Source of the DNA: Rhizoclosmatium globosum | Taxonomy: Eukaryota; Chytridiomycota; Chytridiomycetes; Chytridiales; Chytriomycetaceae | Length of the DNA: 64,000 bases | Direction of reading: 5' to 3' | NCBI GenBank assembly: GCA_002104985.1 | Contig: MCGO01000076.1 | Coordinates: forward strand, 124,001-188,000 | Shown: piece after piece, positions 35,449 through 47,553 of the stretch | Numbering within the stretch: the stretch's first letter is position 1 | How the letters are laid out: the number at the start of each line of letters is the position of its first letter | The notes under the pieces: model-generated | Databases searched by the model: none | What the model saw: only the letters and a program-made list of their open reading frames with translations | What the model was told of the DNA's origin: nothing | Program-made: the position numbers and the translations under genes

Positions 35449-38400
35449 ATGCCACCGTGGACTCTCGCCGACAAGTTCTCCCTCTTTCGGGCCGTGTCGA
35501 ACGACCCCCTCAACTTCATGGAGGACTACGAAACGTTAGATCAAAGCGTTCTGGAAGCAGTGGAGGAGTGCTGGACGACGCACTCGGAGTTTGACCCGAA
35601 ACCGGACAAACCAACCAGATCCAGTGTCAAACGTGCCGCCAAGAAGGCTTTTAGTGAGCTGGGACCAGTTGTCGCAGTCGGAGATGCCGTGGGAGTGGAT
35701 ACCTCGGTGGATGGGCTCTGTGCGAAGCGCCTCAAGAATACTGATCCCGGATTTGGACATTGGAGTACTGGAACGACGTTCGAGGACTTTGGAGAGAGCG
35801 ACAACGAACTTGAGTCGGATTGCGAGAGTGGGTCGGACGAGGAATGTGGTGAGTTTTGTTGTGTGTATGGTATTGGTGCTTTATACTTAACGTTTTTGAA
35901 ACAGGGAGCGACGACAACGACGATGAAGCTTCTGCCAATGCCTTACTCTCGCTTGCCACGCCTGCTGTCGCAATCGCTATCCCCTTGAATTCGACTGGAC
36001 CAACTTTGGCTTCACCGTCCCCTTTCCCTTCTACTTCTACAGCCTTTGCTCGCGATGTCCCAGTGTCCACTGCTTCTACTTCATCGTTTACGGCAACTGC
36101 GTCTACTGCGAAATCAACAACCCCCGTTACCGCACCAAAACCGTCTTCGTCTAAAACCCCACTCTCCTTTTCAAACTCCGCCACAACTCCACCGACTGTC
36201 ACCGGAAATCGTATCTCCATTCCTGTTGGGGCTGCACCTCCCAAGCCGAAACCACTAAAGAATCAGCGGTTCAAGTCTCTCGTTCCTGTTCATCCAGAGC
36301 CTCAAAAGAAACACCGTGGACCACAAAACATTGCCAAGAAACCACTCGCAGATAATCCAGATGCAGCCAGAAAGCGCGCCGCTCGCGCAGCAGCAACAGG
36401 TATTCGACTTGTTCCCGTTCAAGTCCCAGTACCGGGTCAGCTTCTTCCGTTCGTTCCGTTCTCGTTTCCAGACCAGAAACAAATCCAGCAAATCCCCTTG
36501 TTGGCTGATGAAGTTGAATGGATCGCACGTCAAAACAATATGACCCTTTTGCACGAGCAGGTTCGGGACTTGGGAGGTTAGTGTTTCTATGCTTACGGCA
36601 ATCAACTAATTATCGCTTTTTTAGATACTACTCTTCCTGAGCAAAAAGCGCATTTGAACGTCTACATTGTCTTTTTCGGTGGCCACCCTCGCTACTGTCC
36701 CTTTCTCCGTCGCTTGATCTACACATACCCAAAAATGAGCCTCAGAAATCGGACGGATATTGATAGCATAGCCGGAAACTTTCTTACGAAGCTCCAAACG
36801 CCGAGATTGAGTACCTACCTTTCGTTGAGACGTTCCTTCTGGCGCTATGCTGACTATATGGAGGAGACTATTGCAGAAATGAAGGTCATGATTGAAGATT
36901 CAAAAAAGGCTGGACAACCTACAAAGCTGGTGGAGGAACTCTTGGTGAGCTTCGAGAACTACTTGACAGATCCACTTCCTGGTCTACATGGAGTCAAATA
37001 CCTCAAAATGTATGGAGAAAAGCCCATGGAACGCAAAACAACCCAATCAAACAACGGAGATATGGGTGAGTTAGATTTATGGTTTTTGAAGTGTGTCGCT
37101 TACTCTTGTTTAGGAACAAAACAAGCCGTCGCGTACCACAAGCAAGCATTCAAATTCATTTACCTCATATGTCAAGCAATTCTCGGCGAAAATAACGCAT
37201 ATGATTCAACGTACCTTGCTTCTGAGAGTAGTGAGTGTTATTTCGTTTCTTTGGTTGAGTAGCATGATACTAACACAGAAGCACAGTGAATATCCAAGCT
37301 GCCGTCGGAAAAGAATACCAAAATAACGATGTTGACCGTCAATCTTCGAAACGAAAGGCTGCTCTGACCCATGACGACCAGGTGGCTGCTCGCAGGTTCT
37401 ACTTGACTTCAGGAAACGCCAATCCATTCGAAGGAATCTGCTTTTTGAACATGGGCCGTGCGATGATGACTCGTGCTCAAGAGCGTCGCTTCACCGAGTA
37501 CTTGGACATGGATGCAAACGAACAGTATACCAGTACCTTTACTGAGCGAACCCGCCATCGTGTGCCCAAGATGATGGTGACAGAGTTTATCATGGACAAG
37601 AACAAGCTCTCGCATCTGTTTTCAAAGGTTGGTCAAGATGACAAAACCCTTGTGTCGGCAGGAACACACCGTGACGCTGCTTTCTCTGTCGACGTTTCAA
37701 TCGCCCAGTTTCTCTTTTACAAGCACACTATTCTTGGAAAGCCTTGGCCGCCATTTGAAGAGGGTTACGAAGGTTGTAAACGTCATGTCTTGTTCCCCTC
37801 CCGTGGCAATGATTTGAAGCCATTGTCACCTCAAGGACTCAACAAAATGATTCGAGTTTGTTATGTGGCCATTGGTCGCTACACTGCAGGTCTTGTCACG
37901 CACTTGGAACGAAAGGAAGGATCATATTGGAGAATCGCGTTGGGCTGTCCAAACGAGGAGGTTTCTGATTCCAACTGGGGCAAGGGTGCAAAAGAGGGCA
38001 AAAAGGCTGTGTACAAGGAGTGCTACAACAAGGGATTCGGAGTCAACTTCATTGTTGCAAGTACTGACCATGGTGTCTGTAAGGAGAAGGAAGTCTACTT
38101 TATTCCGTGGGATGTGGAAGTGCCTGAAACCCTCTTGTCGTGTACGTGGGAGGAATTGAATGGATTGTTTGGTTTGGTTGATACTAAGGCACCTGGATTC
38201 GGTAACATCCACTCGTTCACTGGTTTAGTTCGTGCAATCCGTTTGTTCAAGAAACGTCTCTACCAAGGTTTGAGTTCTTTGTTGTGTTGATTCTTAACTC
38301 ACGATACTTTAATGTTAGGAACGGCGCATAATCTGTACACTGGAATCATGAAGGATGACAATCGTTTGCTAGGCCATCCAAACTTCCAATCCAATGAATT

Positions 38401-38723
38401 CAAGCTCGTATGCCAACGTGTCAAGGAATCCTGTGATGCTTATGCAGCGAAATGCGCTTCTCAGGTATGGATTCTATTGTTTCCCTATCTCTGACTCACG
38501 CTGACATGTTTTTATTTAGAGTACTGCGTCAGATGATGATGCCAACAACAGTCTTATTCGCAGCGAAATTGGAATCTCTCCAGAACGCCGCATTTTGGAT
38601 CGCTTTGATACGCAGGACTCTCATATTGCCACGCTCAATTCAACTGTCCAAACAATGATGGGTATGATGGTCGGAATGCAATCAATGTTGGAAAAATCCT
38701 TGGGAGTTGCTCCTTCTTCTTAG
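35449..38723 (+). CDS. Crypton/Ndc10-like tyrosine recombinase, copy 1
   Basis: Seven exons (35449-35848, 35905-36576, 36625-37065, 37114-37230, 37287-38267, 38319-38464, 38520-38723) encode 986 residues without a frameshift. The first about 330 residues are Ser/Thr/Pro/Ala-rich and acidic. A helical region follows, then a domain that fits the Crypton/Ndc10 fold: the first catalytic Arg in RAQERRFTEYLDM (about 609), the CPVGAL-FYR-like SVDVSIAQFLFYKH then PWPPF, the H-x-x-R motif in THLERKEGSYW (about 749), Trp in SNWGKG (about 774), and the candidate nucleophile Tyr in VYKECY shortly after. The C-terminal 70 residues are Met/Gln-rich and may be coiled coil. A convergent paralogue lies at 38832. 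Function: DNA strand exchange for a mobile element, or a domesticated DNA-binding protein. The match is by motif order, not by search. Confidence 0.75.
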
Positions 38724-38831
38724 TTCTTTAGTTTGTTGTTGCTAACTGCTTCTTTCATTTCTTCCTCCTCTTTTAACTTCTCCTTTTTTAACAAACGTTT
38801 TAACTGAATACATTTGATTTATTCCCAATAT

Positions 38832-41800
38832 CTACTCTTCCTCCTTCCGATTCTTGAGCAATTCAATAATTTGCGCCATACCACGATCAAGGTTGTCCAT
38901 TCTCGATTCCATCGCCTTTAATTTTCGCAGAACAGCAGCGTTTCCAGTGCTATTGTTGAGCATTCCTCCCTGCAAAGAGATGAGTTTAAATTCCAATACT
39001 TGATACAAACTTACATTGGATTCAAGCAAAACCTTGTACTGGTCACAAGAAATCTTGACTCGCTCCTTGACAGCCGCAAATTCCGTTGATTTGAATAATG
39101 GATGATCCAGAAGACTGTGGTTAGGTGGGAGGCAGTTTTGGTACAACATGTGTGCAGTTCCTGACAATCAAAGATTAGAACAAACTAAGAATATCAATTT
39201 TATACCTTGGAACAGTCTATGTTTACAGGCGCGCAGAGTGTTGGCTATTCCTTTCATGGACTCGTTATCGCCAAAACCAATGACATGTTTGTCGACTTTG
39301 TTGAATAGAAGGCTGTCCAACTCGGGCCAAGTTCGGTCCAACAAACTCTGATCCACCTGGCAAAAGAAAGGTTAGCATTGATGTCAAAACTTGCACAAAT
39401 ATTACCTCCACATCCCACGGAATAAAATAATCTTCTTTGCATTCGCCCCAACCATGGTCGCTGCTTGTGACAATGAACTCCAAATCAAATCCTGAGCAGT
39501 AAATCTGTTTAAAGATTGACTTCTTTCCAGGAACCTTCCCATCCTCCCACTGGGCACCTTGACATGAACTTGAAGGACAACCATTCTGAATTCGCCAGTA
39601 CGCTCCTTCGTGTCGGTCAAAGTGATTCACCAGTCCAATAACATAGCAACCAACTGCCTCCATCGAAGATTTAATAATATGATTCAGCCAACTTGACGAT
39701 AACGGCTTTGTCGCGTTTCCTGTTGTTGGGAACAAGCAGTGGTCTTTGCAAGCCATGTAACCTTTATCAAATGGTGGCCAAGGCATTTTTGATACTGAAT
39801 GTCGATAGAACAGCATCTGAGAAAGGCTGACGTCAAATGAAAAAATGGCTTCGCGGTGAGATGCTAATGTGACGACAGTCTTGTGATCAAGTCCAACACT
39901 TGAAAACTGGTGAGACAGTTTGGTGTGATCAAGGTGGAGCGACATTGTCAACATATTTGGGACAAAATCCATATTTCGATCATTGCACTTTTCTGCTGGG
40001 ACAGTCTTGGAACTTAGATCCAAGTATTCTGCTCGACGCCGCTCGGATCCCCGTGACATTGTAGCCGTCGCTTCATTCATGAGAGTTACTTTAACGAATG
40101 GATTGCTCTGGGGCTTTGGGTTGGCCAAAAAATGCATTCGTTGCTCTCGCTTCTGATCCCATGTCATACGGCCCATTCGTTTTGTGGCTTGTCGATCAGT
40201 GTCGTTGTCAACGTAAGCTTTTCCCACCGCCTGGCGAATAAGGTCTACTTCAAAATCAGTTCCACGGTCAAACTAATGAAATCCGGAAATTCTACCTTTT
40301 TGAGTCTTCATTCCTGACAAGTCGCGTTCCAGAGACTTTGCTAAAAAACATTGAGCAATTCTTTGATTCAAGTCAAAAGCTTGAACAACGTATTGAATGG
40401 CTTGCTTTGTTCCTGTTTTCATGAACACGTCAATACAATCAGCAACAAGAATAAGCAATTACCATTAGGACCAGCCTTTGATGCTAGTGTTCTCCGCTCC
40501 AGTGGTTTCTCTCCATAAATTCGTAAAAACTCAACGCCATGGATGTTACAGTTGGGATTGCTCATGTACTCCGAAAAAAGTTCAATTAAAACTGTCAAGT
40601 GCTCCATTGGTCTTCCCAGGTTTACCATATTCGCCAGTTCGAATTGTAGTTGTTGGATTCGCTCTTCCATGAATTCCGTATACCAGTATAGAGCGCGTCG
40701 AAGTGACTTGTATGTGCTTAAGCCGTCAGATTGAAGATGCTTCAGCATTTTGTGAGCCAACGCCTTGAGGTTTGCTTGTGCAACAAGTGAGATTGTGGTA
40801 AAGTCAGACGCGATAATGTGGATTCTGTAAGTGTAGTGCTTGTGTCCACCAAAATAGAGCACCATTACGTGAAGCAACGATCTGTCTGGTTCCAAAATTG
40901 CGTCTATATTTGAAAGAAGATTGTAAGAATATTATGGTGTAAGCTGAAACCATCAAACCTATTCTATTCATGAGCGCATGTTGCTCCTGCATCCTATTCC
41001 ATCTCTCAATGCCCAGCAGTTTATCTGCTAGTTCTGGGACGTTTTGGATAGTCGAATTTGCTGGTGGAGTCCACTTCACAGCTTCCATCCTTATAATTGT
41101 AATTGGATTTGCCCTCGTCTCTTCTTTCCGTTTCTCTGCCAACTTCGCACGCTGCAGCCGCTTTTTTCCAGCTGGAGTGTCGTCTCCCATAACATTTTTG
41201 CCAGATCCACGCTTCTTTTTCAACGGTGTGGCTGTTCCGACGTCTGTCTCAGAATCACTCGACATACTGGACAGTCCACTGCTTCCACAACTGGTAACAC
41301 TATCGGCGTCACTGAATTCATTTTCGTCGTATTCGGTTTCTTGATCAGACACTGTTTAGTGCAGGACAGGTAAGAATGCAGAAAACTGGAAAAGAACATG
41401 AACCTACCCTCCTCGTCTTCCAACTCATCATGAATGTCCGGAATTTTCCCAAATGCCATCTCCTCCAGTGTTGGTCCGGCAGGTCCTGACGTGAAACGGA
41501 GGTCAGCAAAATAGAATGACCGTCTCCGAAATTCTAACCTGTCAATCGCATTCGCTTCGGGTATAAAGGCGGCGGAACAATATTGGCAAAACCGTCGGAA
41601 TCGGAATCAGGATCTTCGCGTGAATCTGCTCACACTGTGGTTAATTCAAGGAATTCAAAGTTGCCAACATGACACACCTCGTTTCTTTTCATATTTTTCT
41701 GTCAGCGTACCAACGATTCCTTTGAGCTGTGATAAGAGCTCATTGTGAGCATTGGCTGTATTCACTTTATGGTCAGTTGGAAGAAGTAAAGCAAAGCCAT

Positions 41801-41926
41801 CAACATACCACGGACTCCTGCTGCATCCAGATTTTCGATTGCTTGCTGCGCGTCTTTGATTGCAGTCTCGTCGTTGGCACCGTGCCCTTGAAGCAGTGGT
41901 TGTTTTGGAAGCTTGGTTGGCAGCAT
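38832..41926 (-). CDS. Crypton/Ndc10-like tyrosine recombinase, copy 2
   Basis: Eleven exons: 41926-41809, 41755-41678, 41628-41539, 41485-41408, 41351-40959, 40903-40463, 40412-40296, 40247-39406, 39356-39206, 39160-39015, 38969-38832; 863 residues, no frameshift. Three exons have exactly the same length as in copy 1 (441, 117 and 146 nt), showing common ancestry with intron retention. The catalytic set is complete: Arg in RGSERRRAEYLDLS, H-x-x-R in NHFDRHEGAYW, Trp in AQWEDG, Tyr in IFKQIY. The N-terminal region is acidic (SDSD, DEEVSDQETEYDENE) and differs from copy 1. The C-terminal end has a heptad-like KLKAMESRMDNLDRGM segment, possibly for dimerisation. The two genes end about 110 bp apart, tail to tail. 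Confidence 0.75.
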
Positions 41927-42559
41927 TGCTCAATACCAGAGTTTCAAGAGAGAATAAAGTAACAAGAATAAATATACCGATAATATTAAACGAAAGGAAG
42001 AAAGAAAATAGAAAGTACAAATTGACAATGGACATTCTTTCTTTCTTCTATCCTTCTTTTTTGGAAAAACGGACTCAAATCGAATCGTTGCTGTAAGTTA
42101 CCGCCTGCCCACTCCCAGCTTTAGCGACTATTACCGATAACGAGCAGATCCAGTTGACTTGAACAGAGTTGGAGTTGAGTGGTAGGAGTTGCGTATGGTT
42201 GAGTAGCGTTGCGAGTCGATGGAGGAAACGAGCTATGATGTAGCTCAAGTTGACACCAACAGTATGAGTTCATCAAGTCTGAAGTCGATTATAGTCAGAG
42301 AGAGATGAACGTTCTTTGATACGTGAAGTTGAGTTCGCTGATGTCGAGCGGAACGACCTTCAAGCAGAAGCGCCTCAATACGTATTGCATACGAAGATAA
42401 ATGGAGTTAGTTTATCTTTGTTGATGGATGGAGGAGTTGAGAACGGAAAGAAGGTGAAGAGCGACAGTCTCACCAATCCAATACGAAGTACAGCACAGAA
42501 AAGAACGAGAAACACTGAGCCGAACGAGTCGAGTTCGAACGAGAAACGAGGAGGACTGT
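41927..42559. other. Non-coding region upstream of recombinase copy 2
   Basis: No convincing gene. From about 42140 to 42560 the sequence is rich in gag/gttg/cgag words, giving a purine-biased and faintly repetitive texture before the clear repeats begin. It probably includes the promoter of recombinase copy 2. Confidence 0.45.
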
Positions 42560-43185
42560 AGTGACTCGTGAGGGAGGACGTTTCGATTGGCAACAATTTC
42601 CGATGGGGAGGCAAAGCAAAACGAAGGAAGCTCTCACCAATAGAGCGGCTTCGTAGTAGAGTAGAGTAGATTGGCGTCGAGTGTGTGGAGAGTGTGAGCA
42701 AATGGGCCCCGACCATTAGACACGTTTGGGGGTTGGGAAAGAGTCTGCGACGCTAAGCGACGTTGGTAGGGTCCGGGCTAGTGTTCTACGAGTAGAATGA
42801 GTGAATGAGTGAATGAGTGAGTCAGAGTGGGTTGGCAATGATTTACGTTGGAGAGGCTGGGGAAGGAAAGAGGCAGCCACTCACCGAAAACACGGCTTTC
42901 GAGTGCACGGGCCCCAACCATTAGACACGTTTTTGGGGCTGAAGAACGAGTCTGCGACGCTTAGACAGTAAGGGGGCTGCGTAGTGAGTCTGCGACGCTA
43001 AGCGACGTTAAGCGACGTTGGTAGGGGGCGCGGATTAGTCTGCGACGCTAAGACAGTAAGGGGGCTCACCTGAGTCTGCGACGCTTAGCGAGGTGCCTGC
43101 GGCGCAAGACAGTAATGGGGCTGCGTAGTGAGTCTGCGACGCAAGCGACGTGGCCTGCGGCGCAAAAGTGGTGTTGGGCATTTTT
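42560..43185 (+). repeat. Right repeat array flanking the recombinase pair
   Basis: The word gtctgcgacgct occurs five times or more (near 42745, 42949, 42990, 43050 and 43073, with a variant near 43132). Interspersed words are gacagtaaggggg, gctgcgtagtgagtctgcg and gcctgcggcgcaa. A longer unit of about 200 bp is duplicated: gggcccc-accattagacacg occurs at about 42704 and 42908, each followed by gtctgcgacgct. The set is the inverted relative of the block at 34925-35008. Confidence 0.8.
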
Positions 43186-43667
43186 TCATGGCCAAATGTC
43201 CAGAAAATTTGCCAACCGAGCTGTTTGCTGGACAGGTAAGTGGTTAAATGACCTAAAACCAACCGCAACATTAACAATTGGTCTGTTTCTGTCATATAGA
43301 TGATGCACGAATAGTGCGTAAGGATTTCATTGGCAACCTAACTTCAAAAAAGAAAAATCTAAAGGCAAGCAACCTTGTGAGCTTCTGTAACATGAACCCA
43401 TGATCCAGCCTTGCATCACTCAGTCTATCCTGTATTATATTGACTCCGTTACCGCTTCGTTACAGCGAATGATTAATAATAAGGGATAAATAATTTTGAT
43501 AAAGGAATCATTGTCATTTCCTCTTGACAAAAACCAAACTGGGCCTGAAACCTTGAAATTAGAATAATTCGAGATCATTCATTTATTTCAGATGCATAAT
43601 CTTCAAGTCTGAACGGTCGAAAGAAATCCAAGGTATTCAATCCGAAACAAATAACAGGACAGATATT

Positions 43668-43993
43668 TTAGAGCTGACCAGATGGACCGCTGTAGGTCTC
43701 ACGAACAAAGAGAGGCTTGTGGGTCTCTTCGTGGTGGTGGTGGATATATCTCTTGACGTAGTTCTCCTCTTCTTTGGAGGTGAAGAGAATTGGGGCGCGT
43801 GGAGCGAAGGAGGACTTGACCTTGGAGAAGAGGTAGAAACCGAAGATGGAGGCAAAGACTCCTCCAGCAACCTTGTTTTAAGTTGGGATTTAGTTGTGTG
43901 TGGGTTACCACTGAGGAAAGGACGAAGGTACCTGGTAACGGGGGACGGCACGACCAGCGATTTGGAAGGCTTCGAATGGGTTTCCGATCGACA
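43668..43993 (-). CDS. Mitochondrial ATP synthase subunit k-like small protein
   Basis: Two coding exons are clear, 43993-43932 and 43871-43668. They read MSIGNPFEAFQIAG-RAVPRYQ then a membrane helix (VAGGVFASIFGFYLF) and the polar end TSKEEENYVKRYI with a His-rich tail; 88 residues. The initiator ATG seems to be split: exon 43993 starts with TG after a perfect acceptor (ttaattcag), so the A must come from an upstream exon that I could not fix (one candidate donor lies near 44110). The IAG-x-VP motif before a single helix and the EEE-(N/K)-Y/F block resemble fungal F1Fo subunit k (Atp19). It would sit in the inner membrane Fo dimer interface. Other small inner-membrane proteins remain possible. 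Confidence 0.55.
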
Positions 43994-44841
43994 CTGAATT
44001 AAGGGGAAAAGGTGATGGTTGGTTTAGATGGGTTGTTTTTGGGGTATTTGGTTTGGCTGTGGTTGTTATAGCTCAGCCTCTTTCCTCTACGACCCAACTG
44101 ACGACACTATCTTCCTTTAGCGGACTGATGAAGTACATAGGCTGTGCTCGCTGAGGCTTTGATGGGCATTTCGAGGGTTTCCTGAGTGAGCTCCAGCCAT
44201 ATCGATCTTGATCGTCCAAGATCCCCCTTCCCCTCCTTCCACCATCACCCCTCCTTCCGGTTTTCTGCAAAGTGGACATCTCCGGTGCTCTGCTGTTGTT
44301 GGCAAGGCGACGGCAACTCACTCTTTGCTTTTGCGGTTTTTCAAAAAAGGTGTTGGAAGTATCAAAAAACAAACAAACTAAATATTTCAGATGTATATTC
44401 ATTACCTCGATTTATAATTCCATTACCTCGATTTAGTTGCGATTCTTTATTGGGGGATGGAATAGTTTTTTTCCTATATTGTTTTCAGTTTAGGGTGTAC
44501 TTGTTAATTTCTACTTTTATTGCAAAGTTAGTATAGGTAAAAACTAATTAGATCATCGAATGTATTGTCGAAGACTCAAGATTCACTTACAGAAAAGTTG
44601 ACTGCCTTTGAAACCCTATGGTATGGTTATGTGATTACATAATGAAGGCATATCCCGTACACAACATTCGTATTTATTTGTGTGGTATATTCAGTATGGC
44701 AGGTATGGCTTGTTCACCTTCCATCTTTGTCATTTTACAAACAAATTCAATGGTTATATTTAGCGACAGGTTCAAAGGCACTTAATTCCCAACATAAACA
44801 GCCCGGCAATTGAGTCCAACTCCGATAAGTTCCCTGAAAAT
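43994..44841. other. Intergenic region, upstream exon of subunit k-like gene possible
   Basis: About 850 bases. Short open frames on both strands near 44073-44536 overlap and look spurious. The part next to 43993 must hold the 5' exon and promoter of the subunit k-like gene; the part next to 44842 holds the promoter of DUF2235 copy 5. No repeat or tRNA is seen. Confidence 0.4.
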
Positions 44842-46179
44842 ATGAAACCTACTTCCTTGCTACTCATACTCTTGTCAGCGTTTCTAACGTCGGCAAACAA
44901 GTGGGGATACGGCAGGGACGACGTATCAAGAGCCATTTCTTCTGATTCTGCGTCAAGTGGACAGTCGACTCGTAAATTGATTGTGTAAGCGTCTCGTTAC
45001 TGTTTCCAACTTTTACTGAAACTGCATACCACACTACCTACAACTAACAGCTGCATTGATGGGACCTCACAGACTCCTGGCACAGTCTCAGACGTCACAT
45101 CTCAGGGCGGAGTTCGCATTACTGCTGCTATGACACCTTCCAATATTGTGAAACTGGCATACCTTGCTGGGCAAGCCGGTGACAATCAGAAAGTCTATTA
45201 CCATGCTGGCCCAGGAACTGAACTTACAAACACTACCCAATCCGGCCTTGAGAACGCTTTTGGAAACATTAAAGGACACGTGCTTGATGCATACACATGG
45301 CTTGCCAAAGAATACCAAGATGGTGATGAAATCTTCGCGTTTGGGTTCTCTCGAGGAGCAACTATTGTGCGATCGCTGTTTTCCTTGCTACGTGAAGCTG
45401 GTTTACCAAAGTATAATTCAAGTGCGAGAGCGGACGAGTTTACGACTTTGGTTAATTCTGCATACGCTGTTTACGAAGCACAGTCCCCGCAACGAAAGAA
45501 CCCTCCACCGCCACCACCGAATCCACTCAACATGCATCAAAACGTTACGCTCAAGTTTATTGGTGTCTTTGATACGGTTGAGGCTTTGAATGTTCCCGAT
45601 GGGGCTGTTAGTTTTCTTAGTAGCACTTGGTTGACGAAAATCCAGGAATCTTTGGGATTTATTGAGGTACATGATTATCATGACTTGAATATCGGTACCA
45701 AAGTGCAGCACGCGTATCACGCGCTTTCTATGGATGAGAAGAGGTCTTTCTTTCCGCCGACGTTGTTTGAGGCTGTTGGGGCATTACCGGCTGGTCATGT
45801 GCGAGAGCAGAAATGGTTCCGTGGTGATCATGCGGATATTGGGGGTGGGTGGTGGGAACAGGGACTTGCGCTTGTGCCTCTTACTTGGATGACGATTAAG
45901 GCTAGAGAAGCTGGATTGGTTATGTCGCATCCTGACGCGTTTGATAAAGCGTTTACGCCGTTTTTGTTGGGTGTTGGGAAGGAAGCTTTGGAGGCTAGAA
46001 CTTCTGTTGTGCTACATGACTATTTCGTGGGTAAAAAAGACGAGACGATGATGGGAAAGAAGGTTTTGCGGGATGTGAAGGCGTTCTTGAATGGGTTGAG
46101 GGATAAGTATTATGCTAGCTCGTTGCACGAAAGTGTTGTTGCGTTCAAGGATAAGATTTCAGGCTCTGGGAATATGTGA
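44842..46179 (+). CDS. DUF2235 (Tle1-like) alpha/beta hydrolase, copy 5, secreted
   Basis: Exons 44842-44984 and 45051-46179 encode 423 residues with no frameshift. A clear signal peptide opens the protein (PTSLLLILLSAFLTSA). The core has TRKLIV-CIDGTSQTPG, TPSNIVKLAYLAG, YYHAGPGTE, AFGNIKGHVLDAY, GFSRGAT with the nucleophile Ser, FIGVFDTVEALNVP, EVHDYHDLNIGTKV and GDHADIGGGWWEQGL. The single intron, just before the CIDGT block, is at the same place as in copies 1 and 4. It is closest to copy 2 of the 10.9-19.2 kb cluster in motif details. Unlike those copies it is far from the lipoxygenases and next to a second seven-TM gene. Predicted secreted lipid/ester hydrolase. Confidence 0.9.
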
Positions 46180-46512
46180 TTCGAAGAAATCTATGCATAA
46201 TAATAACTTACATTTACCTCATTATTCATTTGCCGTTTTCTTATCTTTCTTCATGAGGCTGTGCGCTGAAACTCATGGGCCGGTATTTTAATGCTGACCC
46301 TCCCATGAGTTTGATTTCAGTCCGCGTGCTTCTCGCGTGCTTCCTGACAAATCAGAAAATCCTTACAAATCCGTGTCCCATATTTATAAGGAAACAAGGG
46401 GAAAAAGATCCATCTTATCGCCCCCCGTTTCTCAGCACCATAAAAAGGACGGACCCATTTTCCTGCATCAATCTGCATTTCCTTGTTCACAAGCAAGCAA
46501 AGCCATCAAGTC
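46180..46512. promoter_or_regulatory. Short intergenic/promoter region
   Basis: About 330 bases between DUF2235 copy 5 and the second seven-TM gene. A tatttataagg stretch near 46380 could be a TATA element for the downstream gene. Nothing else is visible. Confidence 0.35.
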
Positions 46513-47553
46513 ATGTCCTCTAATACCACAACTACCACCTCTACTCAGCCACAACCCATGTTCCCGCCTGGGTACATTCCTGACTACCCAAGGCTCTCCG
46601 CGTGGGACTCACCATCGGCTGCTTTTGTGTTCATGGCTGCTACGATTGTAATTACGGGCCTCACGATAAGGAACCTCTTCTTTTCAGCTAAAACTCAGCA
46701 CTCTAAGAGTGTCTATGTGTACCTCTTATTTTGGTGTACATTTCGAATTGTTGCATTTGCAATGAGGGGGCATGATTTGTTGGGGACAAATGGACAGGAT
46801 TACGAGGTGTATAAGTATACTCAGATTGTGTTGAGTATTGGTTTCATGCCGCTGGCTGAAGTTTTGTGTTTTAATGTTGCTGAAGCGTGAGTGTTATATT
46901 TGCTTCTTGTTTCTGTGGTATTTACTTTCATGAATAGGTCCACTCTTATTTATGAGCTCTCTCACAAGACTTATATTCGATTGCGTATCTTGGTGTCCGT
47001 TCTCTTTGTTGTGTTTGGAACCTGCGTCACGGCTTATGTTATGGATTTCACATTGAACAAGCCATTTGGATCTAATGCCAAGGACTATGAAACGGACCTT
47101 GTACTTCGAGAAGTTGGTTTCAATGGCCTCTTTTTGATTACCATCTACACGTTGTTTGCTGCTATCCGCAACTCTTTGGCCATTGTTAGCAAGCACCATA
47201 TTCCTCCATCTTACATGACCAGAATGCGTACTATGATGCGTATTGTTGCATTCCAGTCCATTTTGATGATCATCAAGCTTATTTATATCACATATCGTAA
47301 CTGGAACCCTAAAGAATTCAGGGATGAAGTCTGGTGGTATGTTTTGAGTATCACCCCAGAATACGTCTTCATGCTCTTTTTCTTGAAGCATGACTGGTTT
47401 ATGAGTGTTTATGATGAAGTTGAGATGGTTGTTGGTGAGGATGGAAACCGTGATGAGGAGAAGGGTGAGGCTGGAAAGAAAGAGGAGGTAACCACTGTTG
47501 AAGTGGAGACTATTGTGCTGTCACAGGTGGCTGGGCCTTCAGGAGAGCAATAA
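46513..47553 (+). CDS. RTA1-like seven-transmembrane protein, copy 2
   Basis: Exons 46513-46886 and 46938-47553 give 329 residues. It matches copy 1 (32483) throughout: PPGYIPDYPRLSAWDSP, KTQHSKSVYVYLLFWC, QIVLSIGFMPLAEVLCF, STLIYELSHKTYIRLRI, NKPFGSNAKDYETD, VLREVGFNGLFLI, ITYRNWNPKEFRDE, WWYVLSITPEYVF. Seven hydrophobic segments are seen. The intron falls within the EA-STLIYE codons; copy 1 has no intron there, so one copy gained or lost it. The tail is acidic with repeated Glu and Lys. Lipid transport/stress family membership is likely but not proven. Confidence 0.78.

Noticed and set aside
44073..44536. Overlapping open frames on both strands (109 and 116 codons)
   Set aside because: They overlap, lack splice or domain support, and lie where the 5' exon and promoter of the subunit k-like gene are expected.
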